From assembly GCA_025963775.1 (NCBI GenBank), contig JAOQAD010000005.1, positions 1-35,565 on the forward strand: a stretch of 35,565 nt of DNA. Reading direction: 5' to 3'. Shown here piece after piece: positions 9,101-17,109 of this stretch. The translations under genes and the position numbers were made by a program. The DNA comes from Bacteroidota bacterium (GTDB lineage Bacteria; Bacteroidota; Bacteroidia; 2-12-FULL-35-15). Position 1 is the stretch's first letter. Each line of letters begins with the position of its first letter. The notes below the pieces were generated by a model, which was not told the DNA's origin, did not search any database, and was given only the letters and a program-made list of their open reading frames with translations.

Positions 9101-9670
9101 GCGAAACTCTGTCATCAGCAGCATTCCCTTGTTGGAGCTGAATTCAATATCAAAGATGCCGTTCCCCCCAGAATTCATATCTGTAAAATCTTTTAAGGGG
9201 ATTGAAATGAACTGCCATCCTGACCCGCCCGGGACCACGATGGATTTTTTCCAGGTGTCATCGGATGAGGACTGGTAAGCGTTATCCTGGTCGTCGTCAT
9301 CGGTGAGCACCACATCAAAAGTCGCGCTTTGATTATTGGAAAGAGGATTGTAAAAAAAGAAATTGAAATTATCATTGTTGGGATCAAACTCGATGTAACG
9401 CGAGATCCCCCTGCCGAAAACGCCGTAACCTGTATTCCAGTTAAGGTTGAGCTTCAGCACCCTGTCGCCGAGCATATCGCTTGCCGCCAAAGGATTTGCG
9501 GCAACCCTGTAGCTGAGGTCACTCCCTCCGTAATCTCCTTCAGGAAGATCCGCCTGGTTAATGTCGAGGCCATCAAAATCATATACAATTGATTTCAGCT
9601 GTCCGTAGCAGAGCTGAACACTGAATAAAAAAAGCAAACAGGCTGTTGTGGTCTTTGTAAAAGTAGTCAT
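6134..9670 (-). CDS. Secreted multidomain GH26 glycoside hydrolase (candidate beta-mannanase) with PA14, Ig-like and T9SS domains
   Basis: This 1178-residue protein has a signal peptide ending near LCYGQ (residue 24). Residues ~25-215 form a beta-sandwich, possibly carbohydrate-binding. The GH26 catalytic domain spans ~230-545: the proposed acid/base is Glu354 in RFMHEFEGDWYPW and the nucleophile Glu468 in PLYICEVG. A PA14-like domain follows at ~551-710, then a beta-sandwich at ~715-890 with DDGAIVYLNGTEI, two Ig-like modules (~905-1060), and a T9SS type A domain (SVYPNPTTGMF, then TGVYFLQV). Known: GH26 acts mostly on beta-1,4-mannan, with some lichenases and xylanases; PA14 often binds sugar. 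Inferred: cell-surface or secreted trimming of a beta-glycan. It starts 2 bases after the stop of the 110-residue gene, suggesting translational coupling. Substrate cannot be fixed from sequence alone. Confidence 0.9.
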   Translation of the reverse strand: MTTFTKTTTACLLFLFSVQLCYGQLKSIVYDFDGLDINQADLPEGDYGGSDLSYRVAANPLAASDMLGDRVLKLNLNWNTGYGVFGRGISRYIEFDPNNDNFNFFFYNPLSNNQSATFDVVLTDDDDQDNAYQSSSDDTWKKSIVVPGGSGWQFISIPLKDFTDMNSGGNGIFDIEFSSNKGMLLMTEFRFTRSNPGLSSPVFYIDMINFSEGPMPHGATVFELPPKNANDYCLLGAFHNNPRGQEYLIPGQVESYFPSSPGKKLKYVNFFLDFAKDGGHVANELPGNEIQTLLNNGYRPVITWEPMFQGYSRLDPVQPRLNNIINGDYDAYLDNFANKVKTYTDTVIIRFMHEFEGDWYPWSITHNGQDPARYVAAYRHVVDRFRARGVTKVKWMWCVNSDYFPYKSYNWVVPAYPGNSYVDIIATDIYNNHYPTELPWWRSFRWQTTETYYYLTKYFPGKPLYICEVGCRERMGSENASSQSKGAWFAQMDKELQADYHKVRALLFFDAAPDQNWFLNSSAGSVQSLTDNIWADNYYFMSAPSSTCSGTGSISRDVWYGVNGYLISDIPVNAAPSASGTLSVFKAPENVADNYGQRIRGYVCPPVTGNYIFWISSDDNSELWLSTNDLPANKTKIASVSGWTASGEWTKYPSQQSVAKYLVAGQKYYIEALHKEATMGDHLEVGWQMPGGAMERPIPGSRLIPFSGAASTSTDLITAGSSWKYLDNGSNQGTAWRSLSYSETGWKTGNAELGYGDGGEATVVSYGPSSGSKYITTYFRKKFTLSSISGITGLELSLLRDDGAIVYLNGTEISRSNMPRGTVAYNTPAATYVDGAAESAYITSTVSAAALLAGNNVIAVEIHQQSGSSSDISFNLKLKAIKAREAELTDSTNEEGLASTAAPCTSTVRATSSTTFCPGGSVTLRADAAEGFAYQWILDEKEIPGAVEASYTAAADGDYQVRITNSGCTAWSAPAKVSVSSSFMARITTGGKTAICRNGNVKLYATTCSDYMYQWKRDGEDIPGATADTYTADVPGSYQVMIVNGSSVAWSALATVTLADCESTDSINPVAGNAVASLATAAPASPENINNFFRVSVYPNPTTGMFTFDFCLEDNTEAELEVRVLNAVGQTVYRTPPTRFSGCVKDVIELDSNLATGVYFLQVRIGSRTENVKILLNR

Positions 9671-9672
9671 GC

Positions 9673-10005
9673 TTAGCGGATTTGAATTTGTTGAACATAC
9701 ACATCTTCATCCCTTACCACTTTTATGGTGTAAGCCCCTGCACCTGTTTCCACCAGGTCAATTGTTCTTTCATAATCTCCTTTAAAGCGATATTGGTTAT
9801 CAAGAAAAACAGTCTGGCCTTTATTATCAGTGACAATGATGAGCAGGTTGCTGATCTCCTTATCGTTGCCAAACTGCACTGTAATCTTTTGAGATGCTTT
9901 CTCCTGCACCTGTACCGGCTTGTTTGTGGAAGCGCTTTGCGACTGAGTTTGAGCTTTAACAGCCAATGTGCTGAATGATATAAGCAGTACGAATAAAAAT
10001 TTCAT
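9673..10005 (-). CDS. Small exported protein, unknown function
   Basis: This 110-residue protein has a clear signal peptide (MKFLFVLLISFSTLAVKAQ). A Gln/Ser-rich linker follows, then one predicted beta-sandwich module (~40-110) with NLLIIVTDNKGQTVF and GAYTIKVVRDEDVYVQQIQI. The module looks like the fold of a T9SS C-terminal or DUF3244-like domain without a full-length cargo, but I cannot assign a family. Its stop lies 2 bases before the GH26 ATG, so the two genes are probably cotranscribed and coupled. It may be a partner or periplasmic helper of the GH26 enzyme; that rests only on position. Confidence 0.8.
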   Translation of the reverse strand: MKFLFVLLISFSTLAVKAQTQSQSASTNKPVQVQEKASQKITVQFGNDKEISNLLIIVTDNKGQTVFLDNQYRFKGDYERTIDLVETGAGAYTIKVVRDEDVYVQQIQIR

Positions 10006-10117
10006 GAGCCTGGTATTAATTAATAAAACAGTTTTGTAATCATTATTTGCAGAAAATGTGAATACGCATGAAGTGGCAGTATGCTCCGCTTTCTGTTTAT
10101 CTATTCCTTTTCAATTA

Positions 10118-10226
10118 GCGTCAGTTCGAGTAGCGAGGTACGAGCGTATCGAGAACAAGCGTAGTGGATCATCCTGCACCCAACACTTCCCGATACTCTC
10201 CCTTCGGTCGAACTCGAAGTGACGCG
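10118..10226. repeat. Imperfect inverted repeat, GCGTCA...TTCGAG type
   Basis: The left arm GCGTCAGTTCGAGT (10118-10131) and the right arm ACTCGAAGTGACGC (10212-10225) match at 13 of 14 positions as inverted repeats. The interior carries weaker inverted matches (GTATCGAGAAC against TTCCCGATACTC). It sits in the 297-base gap between the GT2 gene and the 110-residue gene and shares the GTCA/TGAC ends of the other repeats. The rest of that gap shows no gene or clear promoter. Confidence 0.75.
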
Positions 10227-10302
10227 CTTCAACATTTCCACCTGATAGTTTTTGTAAAAAAACATACCACCGGCTGTACGATATTACAAATGAAATTCCC
10301 TG

Positions 10303-12150
10303 TTAAGATTGTGTTACCGGCTCAGCAGCAACAGAAGCGATCTGTTCCGTGTTCCAGTACGCAGCACGCACAAACACAGCAAGGATGTAGCAGTTCTGAA
10401 GCGCCCACAAGCCATTCACAACAGTGGCGAGCACAAAATCAGGTTTCCCGGCAGCTGCAGGAATAATGTTTACAAGCAGCCCGATAAGAGTAAGCGAAAT
10501 GATAGTGATGTGCGGCCATGCATAGCGGAACGGATGCGCTTTCTGCTTTGACTTCGGCGTTACATTGAATTTTATTTTTTTCCCGGAGATCACGCGGATA
10601 AGCGCCAGGAAGTTGAGCCAGAACAGGCAGATGTGATACTGCTTCCCGCGCTTTTGCGAAACGCCCCAGGAACCTGCTATTTCAGTGATCTTGATCATGA
10701 TGAAAAAGGGCAGGAAGAAAATAAAGAAGTCAACAGTGCGGCAGCTCACCGGCATAATGTGCGTGAAGAAGAACAGGATCGGGCTGAAGAGAAAGATCAT
10801 GGTCCAGATGCAGGAAAAATAAGACCATACGGAATTGAAATAACAGATCCTCTGCCTCCAGGTAAGGCCTTTCTTAAACAATGGATTATCGTGAATGGCA
10901 ATGTCGATGGAGCCTTCTGCGTAGCGCGAGCGCTGCTTTACAAAGGAATCGATGTCCTGCGGCGAGAGCAGCTTGCTTTCCACATACGGATGCATCACAC
11001 TTTCCCATTTCTGGTTCTCATGGCTGTGAAGCACCATGGAAGTGTACAGGTCTTCCGAAGCATGGAACATAAAAGGCGCCACCTTTGTGTTCCTGAACAT
11101 GATCTTTCTTTCCGCCTTGCTGCTGATCGGGTCGCTTATTCTTTTTGATTCGACCGCCCTTGCCATCTTGCGCTTCAGCACGCCTGCAAACGATTCGACA
11201 GCAGCGCCCATCACGGCCTCTCTCCGGTGCACCGATCCTGCACCGCAGCAGAAGGATGCATTGTGATTGTTCCTCTTGCGCTGGATCACCTGGTAGAATT
11301 GCCTCGGATCGCTGCCGTAAATATCCTCTCCGGTTTTCAGGTTGAATGTTAAATAACTGATCGCCCGCTTCAGCTTGTCGGAAGTGATTCCCGTTGCCTG
11401 GATAATGTAATTGCTTAACGGAACAGCTTCCGTTGTATCATAGAACCACTGGCAGGTTTGCACCCATGCCACTTTCTGCTTCCTGAAATAGCCCAGCGTA
11501 TTTTCAAGGAATCCCGGGAATGGCCGGGTATCCGCATCAAGGATCACGAACAGGTCGCCGGATGAATGTGCCAGCCCGTTCTTTAAATTGCCTGCTTTGA
11601 AACCGAAATTATTTTCTCTTGTGAGATAATGAATGCCTTCCTCTTCGCACATTTTTTTCACATTCTCTTTCGCAGGGTCCCTGCCATCCCTCCTGCCGTC
11701 ATCAAGTATGTAAATGTTTATCTCCACATCATCGTAAGGATACTGCAATGCTTTTGTATCTTTAACAGTATAGCGCAGCAGCTCCAGTTCCTCGTTAATG
11801 GTAGCAATGAACACATCCACTTTCAAAGGCCTGTCCCAGTCGCCTTCCAGCTTTTCAATTTCCGACAGGTAATGAGGTGCAGCTGATTTTTCCGCATCCT
11901 TGCTTTTCCACATATCAAAAATGTAAAAGAAAATGCTAATGAAGGAAATGGTTTCCGCGATCACAAGCGTTAAGGAAAACCACAGTGCATCGTAGTTCAG
12001 CGAGTAAGCCCATCTCCAGGAGATGTACACAAACCCGGTAATGACAGTAAGCACACCGGCCACCTGGAACACGAGCGTCCTGTAAGGATTATCCTTTACA
12101 GGCTCGTAGGGCTTGCGGTGCTCAAATTTATTGAAGTAGAACTCTTTCAT
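10303..12150 (-). CDS. Membrane glycosyltransferase family 2, cellulose-synthase-like beta-glycan synthase
   Basis: This is a 615-residue inner-membrane protein. Two helices (~26-44, ~55-79) precede a cytosolic GT2 domain (~110-425), and about five helices follow (~439-600). Catalytic motifs: ILDDGR (Asp150/151), DADTRP (Asp205/207), FCCGAGSVHRREA, SED (365-367) in place of TED, and QRSRY (406-410) in place of Q..RW. KFNVTPK (527-533) resembles the FxVTxK gating segment of BcsA. About 50 extra residues (~312-361) sit between the CCGAG and SED motifs. No PilZ domain follows, so BcsA-like c-di-GMP control is not expected within this protein. Known: this family polymerises and extrudes beta-glycans such as cellulose, mannan or curdlan. 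The nearby GH26 gene fits an exopolysaccharide role; the polymer is unknown. Confidence 0.88.
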   Translation of the reverse strand: MKEFYFNKFEHRKPYEPVKDNPYRTLVFQVAGVLTVITGFVYISWRWAYSLNYDALWFSLTLVIAETISFISIFFYIFDMWKSKDAEKSAAPHYLSEIEKLEGDWDRPLKVDVFIATINEELELLRYTVKDTKALQYPYDDVEINIYILDDGRRDGRDPAKENVKKMCEEEGIHYLTRENNFGFKAGNLKNGLAHSSGDLFVILDADTRPFPGFLENTLGYFRKQKVAWVQTCQWFYDTTEAVPLSNYIIQATGITSDKLKRAISYLTFNLKTGEDIYGSDPRQFYQVIQRKRNNHNASFCCGAGSVHRREAVMGAAVESFAGVLKRKMARAVESKRISDPISSKAERKIMFRNTKVAPFMFHASEDLYTSMVLHSHENQKWESVMHPYVESKLLSPQDIDSFVKQRSRYAEGSIDIAIHDNPLFKKGLTWRQRICYFNSVWSYFSCIWTMIFLFSPILFFFTHIMPVSCRTVDFFIFFLPFFIMIKITEIAGSWGVSQKRGKQYHICLFWLNFLALIRVISGKKIKFNVTPKSKQKAHPFRYAWPHITIISLTLIGLLVNIIPAAAGKPDFVLATVVNGLWALQNCYILAVFVRAAYWNTEQIASVAAEPVTQS

Positions 12151-12171
12151 TTCCAGGCTTAATCATGCTTG

Positions 12172-12186
12172 TTAACAATGTGTTAA
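12172..12186. promoter_or_regulatory. Short palindrome upstream of the GT2 gene, possible operator
   Basis: TTAACA-ATG-TGTTAA is a perfect 6-bp inverted repeat 22 bases upstream of the GT2 start. A third TGTTAA lies at 12197-12202. No TAnnTTTG box was found nearby, so a regulatory role is only suggested by position. Confidence 0.3.
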
Positions 12187-12200
12187 ACTTGTACCATGTT

Positions 12201-12228
12201 AAAAAAGCAGCTGCCCTTTTGCTTTTTT
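12201..12228 (-). terminator. Weak terminator of the beta-propeller dehydrogenase gene
   Basis: AAAAAAGCA (12201-12209) pairs with TGCTTTTTT (12220-12228). Read on the minus strand, the hairpin ends in a T6 run about 30 bases past the stop at 12260. The stem is A/T-rich, so termination may be partial, allowing readthrough into the GT2 gene. Confidence 0.45.
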
Positions 12229-12259
12229 CCCCACTCTGTGGTGATTTTACCTAAGCTTC

Positions 12260-13504
12260 TTATTTTACAGGAGATAATACAAGAATAAATTGATTGATAT
12301 CGTCGCTGCCGAGATAGAGATTCCCCCGCCCGTCGGCTTCAAGCCCTACAGGCCTTGCCCATGGAGTTCCGGAAGGAGATGGAAGAAAGCCCGTGATAAA
12401 ATCGGAAACGGATATAACTTCATTATTTTTGTTGAATTGAAGATAAACCACTTTGTAGCCCGTTGGCGGTTTCCTCTCAAACGAGCCCCTGTAGGCTACG
12501 AAAGCACCATCTGCGTATTTTTTTCCGAATGATCCATTGGAGAACTGGATGGCCATTGGCGCTGAATGTGCCTGTATCAAAGCTGCCGGGGCGTTCATCC
12601 TTTTTACGCATGCACTGTCGGCAGCCGTAAGCGGGAGGATCTTTTTATAATCATCGTGCATATTGAAATCAAAATAAGCCTGGTAGCCGTATGCGAAAGG
12701 GTAGCCATAGAATCCTCCTTGCTTCACCACATCCACCCATTCCGGCGGAGTGTCATCTCCCTGGTAATCGCTGCCATTGTTGGTGGCCCAGAGCTCTCCC
12801 GTTTTGGGGTTCAGCTGCATTCCCACGCAGTTCCGTGTTCCGGTGGCAAAGATGCGCCGGTTCTTTCCGTTGATATCAAACTCGTAGATCACAGCCCTGT
12901 CCTCTTCCCGGCAGATGTTGCAGGAGGAGCCAACCGAGAGGTACACTTTCTTTTCCGCATCATCAAAAACAATGGTTCGCGTGGTGTGTCCGCCCGGCGG
13001 GCGCAGCTTCCCGGGCAGGATGCTGTCAATGAAAGAAGTCCTTGTTTCGTAAAATCCATCACCGTCCTTATCGCTGAACTTTTCCACCTTCAGCTCTTCG
13101 GCCACGTACATATCATTCTTATAAAACGCGACAGCGTGTCCCCAGGCATCTTTCGCCGCGACGATCGCAGTATCCGCAACATGGTCATGATCGCGGTCGG
13201 GCAGCGCAATGATCTCACCGCTGTTCATGTTCGCGATATACAGCACGCTGTCGGGCCCCCAGGCCATGAAGCGGGGCTTGGCAAGGCGCCCGGTGTAGAA
13301 CAGCGTTGCCTTATAGCCTGCAGGAATGTTCACATAATAGTCGCCGGGCATGAGCTCTCTGAACTTCGCCCTCATCTCCACTTTTTGCTTTTGCAGCGGA
13401 ATGCTTTTTACAGCGGTGAGTTTAGCTGTTCCCGGCTGCGCCATGCAATATGCCGGAAAGAGAAGTGCGATGCAGATCCGGGTGGTATTTTTTTTGAGTA
13501 GCAC
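12260..13504 (-). CDS. Exported sorbosone/glucose-dehydrogenase-like beta-propeller protein
   Basis: This 414-residue protein has a signal peptide (residues ~1-22, ending CMAQ). The rest resembles the GSDH/L-sorbosone dehydrogenase six-bladed propeller: GYKATLFYTGRLAKPRFMAW, GHAVAFYKNDMYVAEE, PPGGHTTRTIVF, LSVGSSCNICREEDR, GTRNCVGMQLNPKTGELW, NNGSDYQGDD and HSAPMAIQF. Known: relatives oxidise sugars with PQQ in the periplasm, but many homologues are uncharacterised and I cannot confirm PQQ binding. The start is GTG at 13504; an in-frame TAA 15 bases upstream leaves no other usual start. It runs in the same direction as GT2 and is divergent from the GH-A gene, which suggests shared sugar metabolism. 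Confidence 0.82.
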   Translation of the reverse strand: MLLKKNTTRICIALLFPAYCMAQPGTAKLTAVKSIPLQKQKVEMRAKFRELMPGDYYVNIPAGYKATLFYTGRLAKPRFMAWGPDSVLYIANMNSGEIIALPDRDHDHVADTAIVAAKDAWGHAVAFYKNDMYVAEELKVEKFSDKDGDGFYETRTSFIDSILPGKLRPPGGHTTRTIVFDDAEKKVYLSVGSSCNICREEDRAVIYEFDINGKNRRIFATGTRNCVGMQLNPKTGELWATNNGSDYQGDDTPPEWVDVVKQGGFYGYPFAYGYQAYFDFNMHDDYKKILPLTAADSACVKRMNAPAALIQAHSAPMAIQFSNGSFGKKYADGAFVAYRGSFERKPPTGYKVVYLQFNKNNEVISVSDFITGFLPSPSGTPWARPVGLEADGRGNLYLGSDDINQFILVLSPVK

Positions 13505-13619
13505 AAAAAATAAGTTAAGTTATTGGATCAGAGCAAATTTTTGTGCCAATGCCTGGTTTAAATGAATATCACCCATATGTAGAAAAATTATATGCGGAGA
13601 GTCAATCTGCTGAAATAAT

Positions 13620-13655
13620 GAGATTGCTTCTCCACCCGGGCGGATCGCAATGACG
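13620..13655. repeat. Short hairpin repeat, GAGATTGCTTC...CGCAATGACG type
   Basis: The element carries GATTGC and GCAATGACG ends around a G/C-rich centre in the divergent gap between the beta-propeller and GH-A genes. It ends in TGACG like the other repeats here. Only one copy is in view, so calling it a repeat rests on resemblance to elements common in other genomes. Confidence 0.45.
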
Positions 13656-13684
13656 TTTCTTAAAGATCCATTTAATTACACCGA

Positions 13685-15124
13685 ATGAAATTACTAACTA
13701 CGCTTTGTCTTTTTTTATTTTCCGGGATCATGATGTCCGGACAAACCATTCCTCCTCTTTTCTTTGGGCAGAATGCCTGGATGTCGGATACGCTCGGCGA
13801 CATTGAGAACTGCAGCGGCAAGCCTTACGGGATCAACTGCAAGCTGTACGGAAAAATAAACCAGGGCAATACCTGGGAACGTGTAAAGCAAAGCGGCGTG
13901 AAGCTGATCAGGTTTGGCGGGGAACATGCCGACCAGAACATGCCGACAAGAAGGCAGTACATCCAGGTCATTGATTCTGCAAGGGCAAAAGGCATAGAGC
14001 CTTTGCTGCAGGTTCCATACAATAACAATGTGTACACAGCTGATACGGCGGCAGCGCTGCTGAGATTTATCAATATAACGATGAAGCGCGATGTGAAGTA
14101 CTGGAGCATCGGCAATGAGCCTGACCTTGCACCTCCCAATGGATACGGCTATTACACGGCATCGCCTGTTGCAGATTATACGCGCCAGTTCGCCGTAAAA
14201 ATGAAAGGTGTGGATTCCACGATCATTACACTGGGCCCGGAGCTCACCTATTACGACGACAGTAATCACCTCATCACCGAACTGACCACTCCGGGCGGCT
14301 TTTACGACATTACGGGCAAAGTTCCCGGCCACACGTATTATTATCTCGACATTATTACCTTTCATTCCTATCCCTACGGCGGTAATCAAACACGTGCGGA
14401 GCTGGTGAGCAACCTCCGCGATCCCTGGCACATCTCGCACATGCTCGACCTGCTCACAGCGCGGCTCGACAGCTGCAACACCTATCATCACCGCGGCACA
14501 CATGCATTGAAGATCGCGCTGACCGAAACAAATATGAACTACAGGAATTCACCTGACGCGGAGCTGGATGCGCACAGCTTCCTGGCCGGGCAGTTCTGGT
14601 GTGAGCTGATGGGTGTTGGAATGGAAAAAGGGCTTGCCTTCATTGCTTTCTGGAGCGTGATCGAAGTGTCGCTGGGCTATATTGATGAGCGGACAGGAAA
14701 GCTCTGGCCAACATATTATCATTACAAATTAATGACGGATAATTTCAAAGGCACTTATTACAAAAGCGAGATCACTGGAAGCAACAAAGACTTCAAAGTG
14801 ATCGCTGCAGCGGATTCGAATTACATCACCGTGATGCTGCTGAACCAGAAGAACAGCAAATCATCCTACAGCTATTCCATCCGGCTGGGTAACGGGATCA
14901 TCCCGGAGAACAGCGGCGTGCAGGTAAAAATTAAAAACATCGCGGGCCTGGACACAACCATTGTTTATTCCGATTCAATAGAAGATGAATCCACCGAGCT
15001 GCTGGTGTTCAACTATGCCGGCAAGCTCGTAAAAAAGATCAGCTATAAAAAAAGCGATGGCCCCAATGCCTTACCCAAGCTGGTGAAGGGAGCTCTGGTC
15101 AAAAGCAGTGTGAATGTAAAATGA
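13685..15124 (+). CDS. Exported clan GH-A glycoside hydrolase (GH39/GH44/GH79-like)
   Basis: This 479-residue protein has a signal peptide (~1-20, ending MMSGQ). A TIM barrel covers ~25-365. WSIGNEPD places the acid/base at Glu145 and IALTETNMNY the nucleophile at Glu281, the usual clan GH-A pair on strands 4 and 7; DIITFHSYPYGG and FIAFWSVIE support the fold. A C-terminal beta-sandwich (~370-465) is typical of retaining hydrolases of GH39, GH51 or GH30. There is no T9SS sorting domain, so it may stay in the periplasm. Exact family and substrate are uncertain. It is divergent from the propeller gene and convergent, 19 bases apart, with the flavoenzyme gene. Context suggests processing of the same glycan as GT2 and GH26. 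Confidence 0.83.
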   Translation: MKLLTTLCLFLFSGIMMSGQTIPPLFFGQNAWMSDTLGDIENCSGKPYGINCKLYGKINQGNTWERVKQSGVKLIRFGGEHADQNMPTRRQYIQVIDSARAKGIEPLLQVPYNNNVYTADTAAALLRFINITMKRDVKYWSIGNEPDLAPPNGYGYYTASPVADYTRQFAVKMKGVDSTIITLGPELTYYDDSNHLITELTTPGGFYDITGKVPGHTYYYLDIITFHSYPYGGNQTRAELVSNLRDPWHISHMLDLLTARLDSCNTYHHRGTHALKIALTETNMNYRNSPDAELDAHSFLAGQFWCELMGVGMEKGLAFIAFWSVIEVSLGYIDERTGKLWPTYYHYKLMTDNFKGTYYKSEITGSNKDFKVIAAADSNYITVMLLNQKNSKSSYSYSIRLGNGIIPENSGVQVKIKNIAGLDTTIVYSDSIEDESTELLVFNYAGKLVKKISYKKSDGPNALPKLVKGALVKSSVNVK

Positions 15125-15143
15125 GCGGCCGAGTGTTGCGTAT

Positions 15144-16901
15144 TTATGCGTTTGGTTTCTTCCGGAAAAGGTCCAGGAATTTTTTCAGCATGCGCAGCAG
15201 CCAGGTGATGAAGCGGGAAACATATCCCCAGATGCCGTATGCACCGCCATCCCATGGCAATCCTTTTACAAAGCGCTTCTGGTCATGGTACCTCCATGGG
15301 GCAAGCAGTTCGGGCTCATGCAGGTTCCAGAGTCCGCAGGGCTTTTCCTTACTTCCCGATTTTATTAAAATTGCATTCACCGCCCTGCGCGCCGCTTCAT
15401 TCGCGCCTTCCATAGTGGCAAGGTCGGTATAAGTGCGCACATAATCCGATGCAAGGAGCAGGTTCGGGATCGCTGTAACAGCCTCCGGGCGAAGCTTCCA
15501 GGTGTTTGCTTTATTCACCAGCAAAGGCTCAAGGTTCACTGTCGGATGCGGACGGTCGGCATCCGGGATCACGATGTCGGTATCGAGGAACCAGGAATGA
15601 AGCATATCATCGCCCAGGATCTCCGTTTCAAAGTTCAGGCTTTTTTTCAGCTGGTGCCACACTTCTTCCTGGATCTCCTTGCGTGTGCATTCGCTGGCGG
15701 ATTTGTATTTGCCGGTGAATAGCTTGGTGAACAGTGTTCCCGGCGTGTACCAGTCGGAAATATCGACCGACAAAACGCCTTCCACCGTTCCATCGCCAAG
15801 GTCATCGAACCTTACGGAAGGCCAGAACTGGCGCTGTGAAACGGATGTAAGCGCCCAGGGCGTATCAATGTAAATGGTATGCCCTTCAACAATGCTGATG
15901 TTCTTCTTCAGGTAGAACTGGATGCCGTTCATCCAGGAAACGGAAGGTGCCAGCAATGGAAGGGTTTGCAGGGAAGGATCGGCCTTTATTATTTCCGGTG
16001 TTATGAACTTCGACATCACTTCGATCGGCAGGGCGGAAATGAAATAATCGCCCTTCACTTCTGTTTTTTTTCCGTCCTGTTTTATGATCGCTCCCGTGAT
16101 AATGTGCCCGTCGCATTTTATTTCCTCAACACTGGCATTCAGCTGGTAGTTCACACCCTTTTCCTCCAGGTAAGCGAGCCATGGATCGAGCCATGCATTA
16201 TCGGTAGGTGCATTCAGCAGCCTGTCGGCACTGATGCCGGGAGTGGTCATGTCGAAAATAAGCTGCAGCAGGATGTCGCCTCCCGTGCGTGCGCTTGCTT
16301 CCTGCGCCTTTGCAGCAACAAGTGTCCGCGTAAGCCCGATCGCCAGCAATTGCTGGTATGCTGCGGAACGGCCCTCTGCGCCTATGAAATCCCACCAGGA
16401 GATCTTTTCATATTCGGTAAGCCTGCGCTCATAGCAGCTGCTCACCAGCACCCAAAGGCGCCCGGCAAAAAATCCGAGGTCGTCATCTGTAAGCCCTGTA
16501 TCGCTTCCTCCGAAGATCTCCCGGATGATCGCTTCAATATCTGCCGGATTTTTTGGAAAGCGGGTGACCAGCACGATCGGCTTTTTGCCATAGCGCGCCA
16601 TTTCACCGCGTGTGGCCTCTACGAGGTTATTGAAAACGCCTTTGGGGTTTCCCGGGAATGGGATCCGGGCCATTGTATCCGGGAGATGCTTATAAAAACG
16701 AGGAAAGAAACGGAAGCCATGTTCGCCGGGAAGGGGCTTACGCCCGCCTTTTGCAGAATCGGGCACATCCATGCTCCTTGCTTTTCCTCCCTGTGTCTCC
16801 TTCAGCTCATATACGCTTACCTGGAATCCCCTCTCGCAAAGCTCGTGCGCAGCACTCATACCCGCAACGCCACCGCCGAGGATAACCACTTTTTTACCCA
16901 T
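15144..16901 (-). CDS. FAD-dependent amine-oxidase/phytoene-desaturase-like oxidoreductase
   Basis: This is a 585-residue protein. The N-terminus has a dinucleotide-binding motif (VVILGGGVAGMSAAHEL) and then the second flavin motif (YELKETQGGKARS). PGEHGFRFFPRFYKHLPDTM is a fingerprint shared with hydroxysqualene dehydroxylase- and desaturase-like flavoproteins. Near the C-terminus, NLLLASDYVRTYTDLATMEGANEAARRAV is the usual flavin-closing segment (residues ~485-515). The last ~25 residues form a basic amphipathic helix that could dock to the membrane. Likely substrates are isoprenoid lipids or pigments, by family resemblance only. It is convergent with the GH-A gene, with no visible terminator between, and divergent from the CUB/CARDB gene. 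The specific reaction is not identifiable. Confidence 0.82.
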   Translation of the reverse strand: MGKKVVILGGGVAGMSAAHELCERGFQVSVYELKETQGGKARSMDVPDSAKGGRKPLPGEHGFRFFPRFYKHLPDTMARIPFPGNPKGVFNNLVEATRGEMARYGKKPIVLVTRFPKNPADIEAIIREIFGGSDTGLTDDDLGFFAGRLWVLVSSCYERRLTEYEKISWWDFIGAEGRSAAYQQLLAIGLTRTLVAAKAQEASARTGGDILLQLIFDMTTPGISADRLLNAPTDNAWLDPWLAYLEEKGVNYQLNASVEEIKCDGHIITGAIIKQDGKKTEVKGDYFISALPIEVMSKFITPEIIKADPSLQTLPLLAPSVSWMNGIQFYLKKNISIVEGHTIYIDTPWALTSVSQRQFWPSVRFDDLGDGTVEGVLSVDISDWYTPGTLFTKLFTGKYKSASECTRKEIQEEVWHQLKKSLNFETEILGDDMLHSWFLDTDIVIPDADRPHPTVNLEPLLVNKANTWKLRPEAVTAIPNLLLASDYVRTYTDLATMEGANEAARRAVNAILIKSGSKEKPCGLWNLHEPELLAPWRYHDQKRFVKGLPWDGGAYGIWGYVSRFITWLLRMLKKFLDLFRKKPNA

Positions 16902-17109
16902 AAAATTTATTATTTATATGATAGGTACCGGAGCAGGAAACCTTTTCTGTTTACTATACAATAATAATTAAATATTCTGTCAAATCCAATTACAGTCTTT
17001 GTGCTTCCCTTCCATGTTCAGTCGCCGGAACCGTGTATTAACATGCTCATTTTCAACTGGTATAAAAATAGTTGTACGCCCTGTGAAACCAAGCGCCAAT
17101 TATTAAAAC

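Noticed and set aside
16902..17109. Search for a promoter or RNA gene between the divergent flavoenzyme and CUB-CARDB genes
   Set aside because: No TAnnTTTG box on either strand and no stable RNA fold was apparent; only the near-match TACAGTCTTTG was seen, with wrong internal spacing.
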